Shown here piece after piece: positions 22,596-28,859 of a DNA stretch of 37,562 nucleotides (its first letter is position 1; each line of letters starts with the position of its first letter). A program made the position numbers and the translations under genes. The stretch is from Thermocaproicibacter sp036844765 (GTDB taxonomy: Bacteria; Bacillota; Clostridia; Oscillospirales; Acutalibacteraceae). The DNA lies in contig DAIUFE010000013.1 in assembly GCA_036844765.1 (NCBI GenBank), forward strand, positions 1-37,562, in the 5' to 3' direction. The notes under the pieces are model-generated. The model saw nothing but the letters and a program-made list of their open reading frames with translations. It did no database searches and was not told the origin of the DNA.

Positions 22596-22726
22596 CGGTA
22601 CATACACCTCCGTTTTCATAGTACCGGCCGACGGGCCGGCGCGTTCCCTTTCCCGACGCAACTTGCATGATAAAGGCCGCCCAGGTCCGGGCGACCGGTG
22701 TCGTTCGTCTTTGAGATTGAGATGAT

Positions 22727-22773
22727 TTTTCCCCTGAGGCCGCCGGCTCGAAACCGGCGGTCTCAGGGGAAAA
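22727..22773. repeat. Long inverted repeat (20-bp arms, 7-base loop)
   Basis: Arms at 22727-22746 and 22754-22773 pair throughout apart from one G-U. The arms begin with TTTTCCCC and end GGGGAAAA, so neither strand has the T run expected after a terminator stem. It lies 8 bases beyond the methyltransferase stop. Confidence 0.85.
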
Positions 22774-22781
22774 TAGAAAAT

Positions 22782-23363
22782 TTACAGCTTTACGCCCGAA
22801 AAGAAATAGATTTCTTCGGTATCGGCGGTCATGTCGATCCGGAAGGCCCCTTCAAAAGCGGCGGCCTCCTCCCGGACGGGCCCGAGCCGCCGGGAGACCC
22901 TCCCGGCCCCGGCGTGGCAGCGGTTGACCTCCTCCCTGCCCTCGCCGTGGGCGACCATCACGCGGCCGCCCGGCTTCAGCATCCCGGCCAGCTTCTCCGC
23001 AAGGCGCGCCCTGTCCGGAAAATGGGGATATGCGCAGTAGAGCAGAACCGTGTCGAAGCCGGTCTCCCGCACGTCGAACACGTCCGCGGCGGCAAGGCGC
23101 AGGCGCGGGTCCGAAATCTTCGCGCGGGCCTTTTTGATCATCTCACCCGAAAGGTCCACCCCGAAAAGCAGCGCCGGATTCCGAGAAAGGATTTCGGGGA
23201 ACAGAACGCCCGTCCCGCAGGCGACGTCCGCCACCCGCGAGCCCTCCGCAACGCCGGCCAGCGTCACGATCGCGGCGATCCTGCGGGGGTCGTGCCGGCA
23301 GCACTCGTCCCACGTCCCGGCGAGGCGGTCGAAAAAGGACCGGATCTCCTCCGTCTCCGTCAT
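22782..23363 (-). CDS. Class I SAM-dependent methyltransferase
   Basis: 193 residues. The Rossmann-fold motif I is VADVACGTGVLFP (about residues 44-56). It is followed by LFGVDLSGEMIKKARAK, AAADVFDV, FDTVLLYCAYPHFPD and LAGMLKPGGRVMVAHGEGR. The substrate is unknown. Its ATG overlaps the stop of the ECF S component by 4 bases (ATGA), so the two are translationally coupled. A link between the imported vitamin or cofactor precursor and the methylation is likely but unproven. Confidence 0.9.
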   Translation of the reverse strand: MTETEEIRSFFDRLAGTWDECCRHDPRRIAAIVTLAGVAEGSRVADVACGTGVLFPEILSRNPALLFGVDLSGEMIKKARAKISDPRLRLAAADVFDVRETGFDTVLLYCAYPHFPDRARLAEKLAGMLKPGGRVMVAHGEGREEVNRCHAGAGRVSRRLGPVREEAAAFEGAFRIDMTADTEEIYFFSGVKL

Positions 23364-23887
23364 GCCTGCTCCCGCCGGAAAATCTTCGCCCTCTCCAGCG
23401 CCAGCACGACGACCGGGATCAGTACGATCTGGATCGCGATGCCCGGCAACGCCTCCACGAACGAGGCGGAAAGAAACGCGCCGAAGCCGTAGGGCTTCCC
23501 AGCCGCCCCCAGCAGGACGGCGTTCGCCGCGCCGGAAACGATCCGCCCGCCCAGCATCGCGCCGATCAGGGCGGGATAGACGTTCCAGCGGAGCCTGCGG
23601 TAGAACACGCCCGTCAGCACGCCGTAGGCGCAGAGCTCCAGCATCATGGCCGCCGCCGTGGGGAACAGGGGCGGCATCCCGGTGAACACGGAAGAAAGGA
23701 GCGGCACCAGAAGCCCGCAGGCCGCGCCGAACTGCCAGCCGAACAGCAAGCCGCAGAGCAGGACCGGAATATGCATGGGCAGGAACACCGGCCCCGCCCC
23801 GATCAGGTGGAACAGCAGGGGCAGCACCAGCCCCAGCGCCATGCACAGCGCCGTTCCCGTCAGGGAAACGATTCTCGTTTTCTTCAT
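23360..23887 (-). CDS. ECF transporter S component
   Basis: 175 residues with about six membrane helices and positively charged ends, as in substrate-binding S components of energy-coupling-factor vitamin transporters. Starts MKKTRIVSLTGTALCMALGLVLPLLFHLIG and carries GPVFLPMHIPVLLCGLLFGW, which is common to this family. The shared EcfA/EcfT module is not in the window, as is normal for group II systems. The substrate (a vitamin or related compound) is not evident. GGGAGG precedes the ATG. It is expressed behind a structured leader. Confidence 0.88.
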   Translation of the reverse strand: MKKTRIVSLTGTALCMALGLVLPLLFHLIGAGPVFLPMHIPVLLCGLLFGWQFGAACGLLVPLLSSVFTGMPPLFPTAAAMMLELCAYGVLTGVFYRRLRWNVYPALIGAMLGGRIVSGAANAVLLGAAGKPYGFGAFLSASFVEALPGIAIQIVLIPVVVLALERAKIFRREQA

Positions 23888-24051
23888 CGTTGACGAACCT
23901 CCCGCAATCGTTTTTCATCGCTCTCCATCCGCGGCAAAAAGAAAAGCCGCGAAAGGCCCGTATTCTTACGGAATTCCCTTCGTGGTTCTGCAATTTACAA
24001 AATATTTTTTCGAAATAACATTCTAAAAGCCTTCATGGCTTCTACTCTTCT
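23888..24051 (-). promoter_or_regulatory. Structured leader of the ECF/methyltransferase operon (riboswitch candidate)
   Basis: About 160 nt of untranslated leader. It has a 5' hairpin (AAGCC/GGCTT near 24030) and an AT-rich middle. A terminator-like hairpin follows at 23950-23982, with CCGT/ACGG inside a CGAAAGG/CCTTCG outer stem, then TTTTCTTTTT (23936-23944). A competing stem, GCGGC/GCCGC, encloses that T tract (23931-23950). Leaders of this type ahead of ECF genes usually sense the transported compound. It does not match the TPP, FMN, cobalamin, THF or preQ1 consensus as I know them. Confidence 0.5.
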
Positions 24052-24057
24052 GTTTTT

Positions 24058-24086
24058 AGTATAGCAGAACGGTCGTAACCTGTCAA
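24058..24086 (-). promoter_or_regulatory. Promoter of the ECF/methyltransferase operon
   Basis: TTGACA (24081-24086), a 17-base spacer and TATACT (24058-24063) on the minus strand. Confidence 0.88.
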
Positions 24087-24127
24087 GGCCGGGACCGCCC
24101 GCGCCCGGGACGCGCGAAAAAGAAAAT

Positions 24128-24171
24128 TATGTGATTTTATCACATACAAAACGGCGGGATGCGGGTATAAT
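24128..24171 (+). promoter_or_regulatory. trxA promoter with CRP/FNR-like palindrome
   Basis: A perfect TATAAT (24166-24171) has no good -35 hexamer. A perfect palindrome, TATGTGA-N5-TCACATA (24128-24146), lies instead with its centre about 41 bases before the predicted transcription start. This is the position of a class II activator site. Confidence 0.62.
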
Positions 24172-24204
24172 AAGTTCAGCGACAGCGAGAAAGGAAGATT
24201 AAAT

Positions 24205-24516
24205 ATGGCGGTTGTAACTGTGACGCAGGATAATTTCGACAAGACCGTGCGGGAGTCCGACAAGCCGGTGCTGGTGGATTTCTGGGCCTCGTGGTGCGGC
24301 CCGTGCCGCATGGTCTCGCCCATCGTCGACGAGATCGGCAACGAATCGGACGGCCGGTACAAGGTGGCCAAGGTCAACGTGGACGAACAGCCGGACCTTG
24401 CCGAACGCTACAATGTGATGAGCATCCCCACGCTGATGGTATTCAAGAACGGCGAGCCGGCCGAGACTTCGGTGGGCGTGCGCAGCAAGCAGGACATTCT
24501 CTCCATGCTGGACTGA
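24205..24516 (+). CDS. trxA: Thioredoxin
   Basis: 103 residues, a complete thioredoxin fold with the redox motif WCGPC (Cys31, Cys34), the preceding VLVDFWAS strand and the cis-proline segment SIPTLMVFKNG. It reduces protein disulphides in the cytosol, using thioredoxin reductase. AAAGGAAG lies upstream of the ATG. Monocistronic, with its own terminator and a promoter that appears activator dependent. Confidence 0.97.
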   Translation: MAVVTVTQDNFDKTVRESDKPVLVDFWASWCGPCRMVSPIVDEIGNESDGRYKVAKVNVDEQPDLAERYNVMSIPTLMVFKNGEPAETSVGVRSKQDILSMLD

Positions 24517-24530
24517 ACCGGCTGAAATTG

Positions 24531-24567
24531 AAAACAGAGGCGGAACAAAACCGGCCTCTGTTTTTTT
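24531..24567 (+). terminator. Terminator of trxA
   Basis: AACAGAGGC pairs with GCCTCTGTT, followed by a run of seven or more T. Confidence 0.9.
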
Positions 24568-24583
24568 GCGCCCGTGCGGTCCG

Positions 24584-26056
24584 CTACCGGTACCGAACCC
24601 GCAGCGTGACGCCCCGGTCGGCCGGGTCCGACACATAGGTCAGGCTGCCGTAATCCGGCGTGCTGCCGGACTGCTTCGCCGCGGCCTTGAGCCAGCGGTC
24701 CAGCCGGTAGGACGGGCCGTCCATCATTTCCCTGAGCTGCGCGTCGAAACCGGCCGAGCCGGAAAGGAAAAACGCAATGGTCGTCTTTTTCGCCTTCATC
24801 TCGCGGGCCAGGGCGGCCGTCACCGCCGCGTCGCCGCTTCCCGACGGGATGCCCTTCCGCCGGAAATAATTGGCGTCCGCCGAGCCGCACGCCGGAAGGA
24901 ACACGTTATACGGGACGTTCCCGCCGCAGATCTGGGCGTCCGTCAGCGACGAAGCCGGCTTTCCGATGCTGTGCGTCAGGCCGATCACCGCATCCGTCAC
25001 GTTGAAATAATTGTAGACGGGGAAGTCGTCGTCGCCCCACGTCACGTCGAGATGGTACCAGTTTCCGCCGATCTCCACTGCGTTCCAAGTATGGCCCTCG
25101 CCGTCGGCGGAGCCGTGGACCACCGCACAGTTCAGCCCCGCATAGCCGGCCAGCAGCTGCATCGCTTTGGCGTATCCCTCGCAGACGGCCAGACCGTTCA
25201 CCAGCGCTCCGTAGGCGGTGAACGACTGCCACCGGCCCGGGTCGGTCACCGCCGCGTGATCGTAAGCGCAGCGCCCCGTCAGAAAGCCGAACAGAGCTTC
25301 CTCCCGGTCAAACTCGCTCAGGCCGGCCGGCACCGCCTTCAAAGCGGCAGAAACCGCTTCTTGCAGCTTCCGGACCGCGGCGGCGTATTCCTGCGGGGAG
25401 AGGGCGGAAAAAAGCCGGAGCTCGGTCTGCCCGTTCCCATAGCCGTAGGAATAGTGGTTCGTAAGCCAAAAGACCTGCGGGTTGTCATCGAAATAAGCCT
25501 GCAGGACGACGCGCAGCCGCGCCTCCGAAATTTTTCCGGAAACCAAAATGCGCGCGGCCGGATATACCCCGTCCCCGCTTTTTTGATTTGAAATGCTCAG
25601 GACGCTTTCCCCGATTTTGTCGTACAGCGTTCGCTCCCCGGCCGGGAGGCTGGAATACGCGCCGCGCTGGCGGACCTCCGGGTAAGCTCCCGGCGCCGCG
25701 GCAACCGGCTGCAGCGTCTGCCGGGGGGCAGCCTCGGCGGTGAGCGGCGTGGAAACACTCCGGAAGGTTCCGCCCTTCTTTTTCCCGCTCGCCGCCGAAA
25801 CCGCGGAGGAAGCCGGTGCGGAAGAAGCCGGTGCGGAAGAAACCGGGGACGGGCCCGAAACCGCCTGCGCGGAAGCCGCCGTCCGCCGGGACGGTTCGGA
25901 CGCTGCGGACGAAACCGCCGGGGCGCTTCCGGCGCCCAAAGCGCTTCCCGAGCACCCCGAAAAGGTAAAAGCGGCTGCGCAGGCCAGAAACAGAGCTGTG
26001 CACGAACGCAGGAACCGAGTGGTTTTTTTGCGGCGACGGATTGATTTTTCCATCAT
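24584..26056 (-). CDS. Transglutaminase-like lipoprotein
   Basis: 490 residues. A basic start and hydrophobic segment end in the lipobox FSGC (Cys near 35), so it is probably lipid-anchored outside the membrane. A low-complexity Ser/Ala/Pro linker follows to about residue 120. The C-terminal half is a transglutaminase-like cysteine peptidase domain with the triad Cys in VCEGYA (about 289), His in GHTWNAVE (about 321) and Asp in YHLDVTWGD (about 336). Such domains are annotated as peptidases or cross-linking enzymes; the substrate is unknown. AGGAGG precedes the ATG. Convergent with trxA. Confidence 0.9.
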   Translation of the reverse strand: MMEKSIRRRKKTTRFLRSCTALFLACAAAFTFSGCSGSALGAGSAPAVSSAASEPSRRTAASAQAVSGPSPVSSAPASSAPASSAVSAASGKKKGGTFRSVSTPLTAEAAPRQTLQPVAAAPGAYPEVRQRGAYSSLPAGERTLYDKIGESVLSISNQKSGDGVYPAARILVSGKISEARLRVVLQAYFDDNPQVFWLTNHYSYGYGNGQTELRLFSALSPQEYAAAVRKLQEAVSAALKAVPAGLSEFDREEALFGFLTGRCAYDHAAVTDPGRWQSFTAYGALVNGLAVCEGYAKAMQLLAGYAGLNCAVVHGSADGEGHTWNAVEIGGNWYHLDVTWGDDDFPVYNYFNVTDAVIGLTHSIGKPASSLTDAQICGGNVPYNVFLPACGSADANYFRRKGIPSGSGDAAVTAALAREMKAKKTTIAFFLSGSAGFDAQLREMMDGPSYRLDRWLKAAAKQSGSTPDYGSLTYVSDPADRGVTLRVRYR

Positions 26057-26118
26057 TTTAGCCTCCTGCGGAATGGCGGAGCGACTGCATCCTGCTTTTT
26101 CTGAGTCTATTTGGTCTC

Positions 26119-26148
26119 ATTATATCTCTGATTTACTCATATAGATAA
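26119..26148 (-). promoter_or_regulatory. Possible promoter of the transglutaminase lipoprotein gene
   Basis: A perfect TATAAT (26119-26124) and a weak TTATCT (26143-26148) at 18-base spacing on the minus strand. Confidence 0.45.
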
Positions 26149-26183
26149 TTACAAAAGAAATTTAAGACCTAAATCGGCTTTTC

Positions 26184-26212
26184 TTGACAGGCGGTCTGTT
26201 TTTTCCTATAAT
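26184..26212 (+). promoter_or_regulatory. Promoter of tRNA-Pro
   Basis: Perfect consensus TTGACA (26184-26189), a 17-base spacer and TATAAT (26207-26212). The precursor would carry a 5' leader of about 67 bases containing a GCGCGC/GCGCGC hairpin. Confidence 0.92.
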
Positions 26213-26285
26213 AGAATGGAATTTATCGGGGGTACAGCGCGCGACGCTGGCGAGCGCGCGCGAAAAGGGCACAATCTCCATATTC

Positions 26286-26361
26286 CCGGGTGTGGCGCAG
26301 TTGGTAGCGCGCGTGGTTTGGGACCACGAGGCCGCTGGTTCGAACCCAGTCACTCGGACCA
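26286..26361 (+). tRNA. tRNA-Pro (anticodon TGG)
   Basis: 76 bases with encoded CCA. Acceptor CCGGGTG/CACTCGG (one G-U), D-arm GGCGCAG...GCGC, anticodon stem CGTGG/CCACG with loop TTTGGGA, T-arm CTGG/CCAG. The C1-G72 pair is typical of bacterial tRNA-Pro. The last 21 bases also occur twice more downstream. Confidence 0.97.
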
Positions 26362-26716
26362 AAAATCAGACCGGCCTTGCGGCCGGTTTGATTTTTCGTC
26401 TCGCGTGATTGGTAAGCAGAAGCAGCCAGCGCAACGCGGAGGACCGAAGACACCTACTATCGTTCCGGGCCTCTCGCAGGGGTGCGCGGAACGCGGCCCG
26501 AGATTGCACTGCCCGAACCCAGTCACTCGGACCAAAAATCAGACCGGCCTTGCGGCCGGTTTGATTTTTCGTCTCGCGTGATTGGTAAGCAGAAGCAGCC
26601 AGCGCAACGCGGAGGACCGAAGACACCTACTATCGTTCCGGGCCTCTCGCAGGGGTGCGCGGAACGCGGCCCGAGATTGCACTACCCGAACCCAGTCACT
26701 CGGACGAAAAATCAGA
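26341..26716 (+). repeat. 173-bp tandem repeat starting inside tRNA-Pro (2.2 copies)
   Basis: Copy 1 is 26341-26513 and copy 2 is 26514-26686; they differ at one base (G26511, A26684). A third partial copy of 30 bases runs 26687-26716 with one mismatch. Each copy begins with the T-loop-to-CCA end of tRNA-Pro, carries the terminator hairpin, then about 117 bases with no recognisable gene. The partial copy ends in the stop region of the acylase gene. Confidence 0.95.
26361..26396 (+). terminator. Bidirectional terminator after tRNA-Pro (repeated at 26534-26569)
   Basis: AAAAATCA-G-ACCGGCC, loop TTGC, GGCCGGT-T-TGATTTTT: a 16-bp stem with one G-U and T/A ends on both sides. The same hairpin is present in the second tandem copy, so two terminators lie in series for transcripts from either side. 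Confidence 0.9.
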
Positions 26717-27701
26717 TTTTATCGAACACGACCGGGCGGTTCAGTCCAAATAGCCGGATCGCCTGAGCGCCGGGCCGGCCGTTTTCCCAAAGGCCCGCGG
26801 CCGCGATCTGGCTGTTGTCATAAGTCCTGAAGAAATATTCCCCGGTGTCCGTATTCATAAAAGCCACATATTTCGTGTAATCATAAGCGCCCCGGTCCGT
26901 GAGAACCGCCCCTCTCGGGATCGTAACGCCGTCCATGACGTGAAAGCACGCCGTCACCGTCTCCGCCCTGCCCTGCGGCACCGGAAGATGGGTTTTCAGG
27001 TAGGCCGTCCGCACAAAACGCTCGGGGGACGTATAGCCTCCCGGCAGAGGGGTGGTGCCCGCCCCCTGGCCGAACGGGGACAGGGGAACTCCTCCCCAGA
27101 CGACCTCGCCGGCCTGCCCGGGCGAAACGTTCCGGTAATTCCGAAGGTTCGTCATCTGCCATGGAAAGTCTGGGCTGTTCGCCAGCACGCCGATCGGATT
27201 CCGGAACAGTTCCAGTCCTCCCGCCGTCTGCTCGACGACGGCGCAGTTTCCGCTCTTGTCCGCCGCAATCCAGTGCAGCGGCGCGACCGTCTCGGTCACC
27301 GGGTCCCGGAGGCCGATCAGGCTCACGCGCCGCAGCAACTCTTCCAATTCCTCCACCGAGCCGCACCGTCCCAAAATGTAATGCAGAAAATCCACCGACG
27401 CAACGGGAGCTTTCCCCGGCGCCGCCTGCGCATCGTACTGCGCATAGCCCGCAAAATAGAGCGCCGCCGCCGCGAATCCCCTTTCGTTGACCCCGTCGAA
27501 AAAGGCGAGCAGGCCCTCGCTTTCCTGACCGATCGCAAGAAAGCCGTAGCGATCGGAAATCGGATCCCCGTCGATCACGTTGCGCCAAGCATAATTTCCG
27601 CCGACCCGGTAGAGGCTCGGTTCGATATCAAAAGAAAAATCCATGGTCCGGCCGAAATAGTGCTCTCCCTGTCCGGACCGCAGGGTGACCGCCGTGCACA
27701 T
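26712..27701 (-). CDS. Choloylglycine hydrolase family acylase, penicillin-V-acylase-like
   Basis: 329 residues of the Ntn-hydrolase family CBAH (PF02275). Removal of Met1 would expose Cys2 as nucleophile. Numbering matches the family exactly: Cys2, Arg18 and Asp21 (GRTMD), Asn175 (LANSPDFPWQM) and Arg228 (ERFVR). Position 82, asparagine in bile salt hydrolases, is tyrosine here (ALYFAGYA), as in penicillin V acylases. This argues for an N-acyl amide substrate rather than conjugated bile salts. There is no signal peptide. AAGGAG precedes the ATG. Its last codons and stop lie next to and within the partial third copy of the tRNA-Pro repeat. Confidence 0.88.
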   Translation of the reverse strand: MCTAVTLRSGQGEHYFGRTMDFSFDIEPSLYRVGGNYAWRNVIDGDPISDRYGFLAIGQESEGLLAFFDGVNERGFAAAALYFAGYAQYDAQAAPGKAPVASVDFLHYILGRCGSVEELEELLRRVSLIGLRDPVTETVAPLHWIAADKSGNCAVVEQTAGGLELFRNPIGVLANSPDFPWQMTNLRNYRNVSPGQAGEVVWGGVPLSPFGQGAGTTPLPGGYTSPERFVRTAYLKTHLPVPQGRAETVTACFHVMDGVTIPRGAVLTDRGAYDYTKYVAFMNTDTGEYFFRTYDNSQIAAAGLWENGRPGAQAIRLFGLNRPVVFDKI

Positions 27702-27785
27702 GCCGACTCACTCCTTCTTCCCTTATCCCCGTTTTCTTCAGCCCGAGCCCTGCAGCCTTTCCAGTGAGGTTGTAAAAGTTTTTTT

Positions 27786-27848
27786 GCTTCCCCCGTCTGC
27801 GGAGGGGAGAAGCAATTTTCATCTCTCAACCACAAATGGAATTGCCAT
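27786..27848 (-). repeat. Hairpin-bearing intergenic repeat, copy A
   Basis: On the minus strand: GGCAATTCC, GTGG, GAGAG, TGAAAA, GCTTCTCCC, then a partner arm GGGGGAAGC. The layout and much of the sequence match 12989-13058. It lies in the 304-base gap between the acylase gene and the VOC gene, about 85 bases upstream of the acylase start. Confidence 0.6.
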
Positions 27849-27914
27849 AAATCATCAATACTTATTCCGGGCGGCCCCCAACCTATGCCTGTGATGAAAA
27901 AGCCTTTCAATTTC

Positions 27915-27945
27915 TTGACAGGCCCCGGCGCCGTTATGCTATAGT
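27915..27945 (+). promoter_or_regulatory. Possible promoter of the VOC-protein gene
   Basis: TTGACA (27915-27920) and TATAGT (27940-27945) with a longer than usual 19-base spacer. Confidence 0.5.
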
Positions 27946-28005
27946 AAAGGGGAACCCATCGCGCTTTCCCAATAATAGGAACGATGAAGCCAGGAGGGAT
28001 CCTTC

Positions 28006-28368
28006 ATGAATTTCTGCCATGTCACGCTGACGGTCAAAGATTTGGACGCATCGATCCGTTTTTACACCGAAGTCGCAGGGCTGCCCGTCCACAGGCGCTA
28101 TCCGGCGGGACCCGGGACCGAGATCGCTTTTCTGGGAAACGGCGAAACAAAAATCGAGCTGATCCATCAGAAGGACCGGCCCGATGCGGTGATCGGCAAC
28201 GGCGTTTCGATCGGCTTTGAAGTGGAATCCGCGCCCGAGAAGCTCAAGAGTCTTCAGGCCGCCGGCGTCCCCGTGATCGGCGATATGATCCAGCCGAACC
28301 CGCACGTGCGCTTTTTCTATGCCGCCGATCCCGACGGCTTTCGGGTGCAGTTTATCGAAAATCTTTAG
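28006..28368 (+). CDS. VOC-family (glyoxalase-like) protein
   Basis: 120 residues covering two beta-alpha-beta-beta-beta units of the vicinal-oxygen-chelate fold. Metal-ligand positions are His5 in NFCHVTLTVKD and Glu in KIELIHQ (about 51). The second unit has VSIGFEV and the final FFYAADPDGFRVQFIE, with the terminal glutamate typical of lactoylglutathione-lyase-like members. The length equals the family minimum. GGAGGG precedes the ATG. The substrate is unknown; glyoxalase I activity is possible but cannot be assigned. Confidence 0.88.
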   Translation: MNFCHVTLTVKDLDASIRFYTEVAGLPVHRRYPAGPGTEIAFLGNGETKIELIHQKDRPDAVIGNGVSIGFEVESAPEKLKSLQAAGVPVIGDMIQPNPHVRFFYAADPDGFRVQFIENL

Positions 28369-28485
28369 GCCGCCGGGCAGCGGACGCTTCTTCTTCCCGA
28401 CAGATCGGCGCGGTGCGCATCGCCGCATTTTGCAATTCAGATAAAAAGACTTGCAGAATCGGCTTTGAAATCGTCCGATTGCCCC

Positions 28486-28514
28486 TTGATTAAAGTGGAT
28501 AAAACAAGTATAGT
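28486..28514 (+). promoter_or_regulatory. Promoter of the 45-residue peptide gene
   Basis: TTGATT (28486-28491), a 17-base spacer and TATAGT (28509-28514), about 46 bases before the ribosome-binding region and start. Confidence 0.78.
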
Positions 28515-28566
28515 TAATGCAGAAGTGAAAAGCCTCACTGAAAGATCCACAAAGGGGGATTCCAAT

Positions 28567-28704
28567 ATGAACGAACTTCATAGGAATGAACTTCATTCGG
28601 ATAAAGCAGCGGAACCGGCGCGCGAAGACGAGCCTTATGTGATTCCGAACGAGGGGTGCTGCTCGCCGGAATTTCCGCAGGGTTGCATCATCGCCGATTC
28701 ATAA
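28567..28704 (+). CDS. Small peptide with cysteine-bearing C-terminus (possible RiPP precursor)
   Basis: 45 residues from the ATG at 28567 with AAAGGGGG upstream. The first 29 residues are polar and acidic (MNELHRNELHSDKAAEPARE...), then EGCCSPEFPQGCIIADS with Cys31, Cys32 and Cys40. An acidic leader with a short Cys/Ser/Pro tail is the shape of ribosomal peptide precursors. No modifying enzyme, protease or transporter gene lies beside it, and no family is recognised. It has its own promoter and a strong terminator, so it is a monocistronic peptide gene. A metal-binding or redox peptide is an alternative. Confidence 0.6.
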   Translation: MNELHRNELHSDKAAEPAREDEPYVIPNEGCCSPEFPQGCIIADS

Positions 28705-28772
28705 AACGGGCCAATCCGGTCCGGAGCCTCTCCGCCGGAAAAACGCCGCGCGGAAGCGAAGCGCCAGGCATA

Positions 28773-28821
28773 AAAGGATCCTCCGCCGTCCCCGTACCGG
28801 GATTGGCGGAGGATCCTTTTC
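28773..28821. terminator. Bidirectional terminator between the peptide gene and the sugar operon
   Basis: GGATCCTCCGCC (28777-28788) and GGCGGAGGATCC (28806-28817) pair perfectly, flanked by AAAA on the left and TTTT on the right, so it can stop transcription from both sides of this convergent junction. Confidence 0.88.
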
Positions 28822-28859
28822 TCATGCTTTCCGCGGCCGGGGCGCTCTTCGACGCGACG

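Noticed and set aside
23888..24051. THF, TPP, FMN or cobalamin riboswitch ahead of the ECF gene
   Set aside because: None of the conserved core motifs of those classes is present; kept only as an unassigned leader.
26380..26630. Short open frames repeated within the 173-bp tandem units
   Set aside because: They run through the tRNA end and terminator hairpin, repeat only because the DNA repeats, and have no start signals.
26341..26716. CRISPR array
   Set aside because: The 173-bp units are contiguous near-identical tandem copies with no short repeat/unique spacer pattern, and no cas genes are present in the window.
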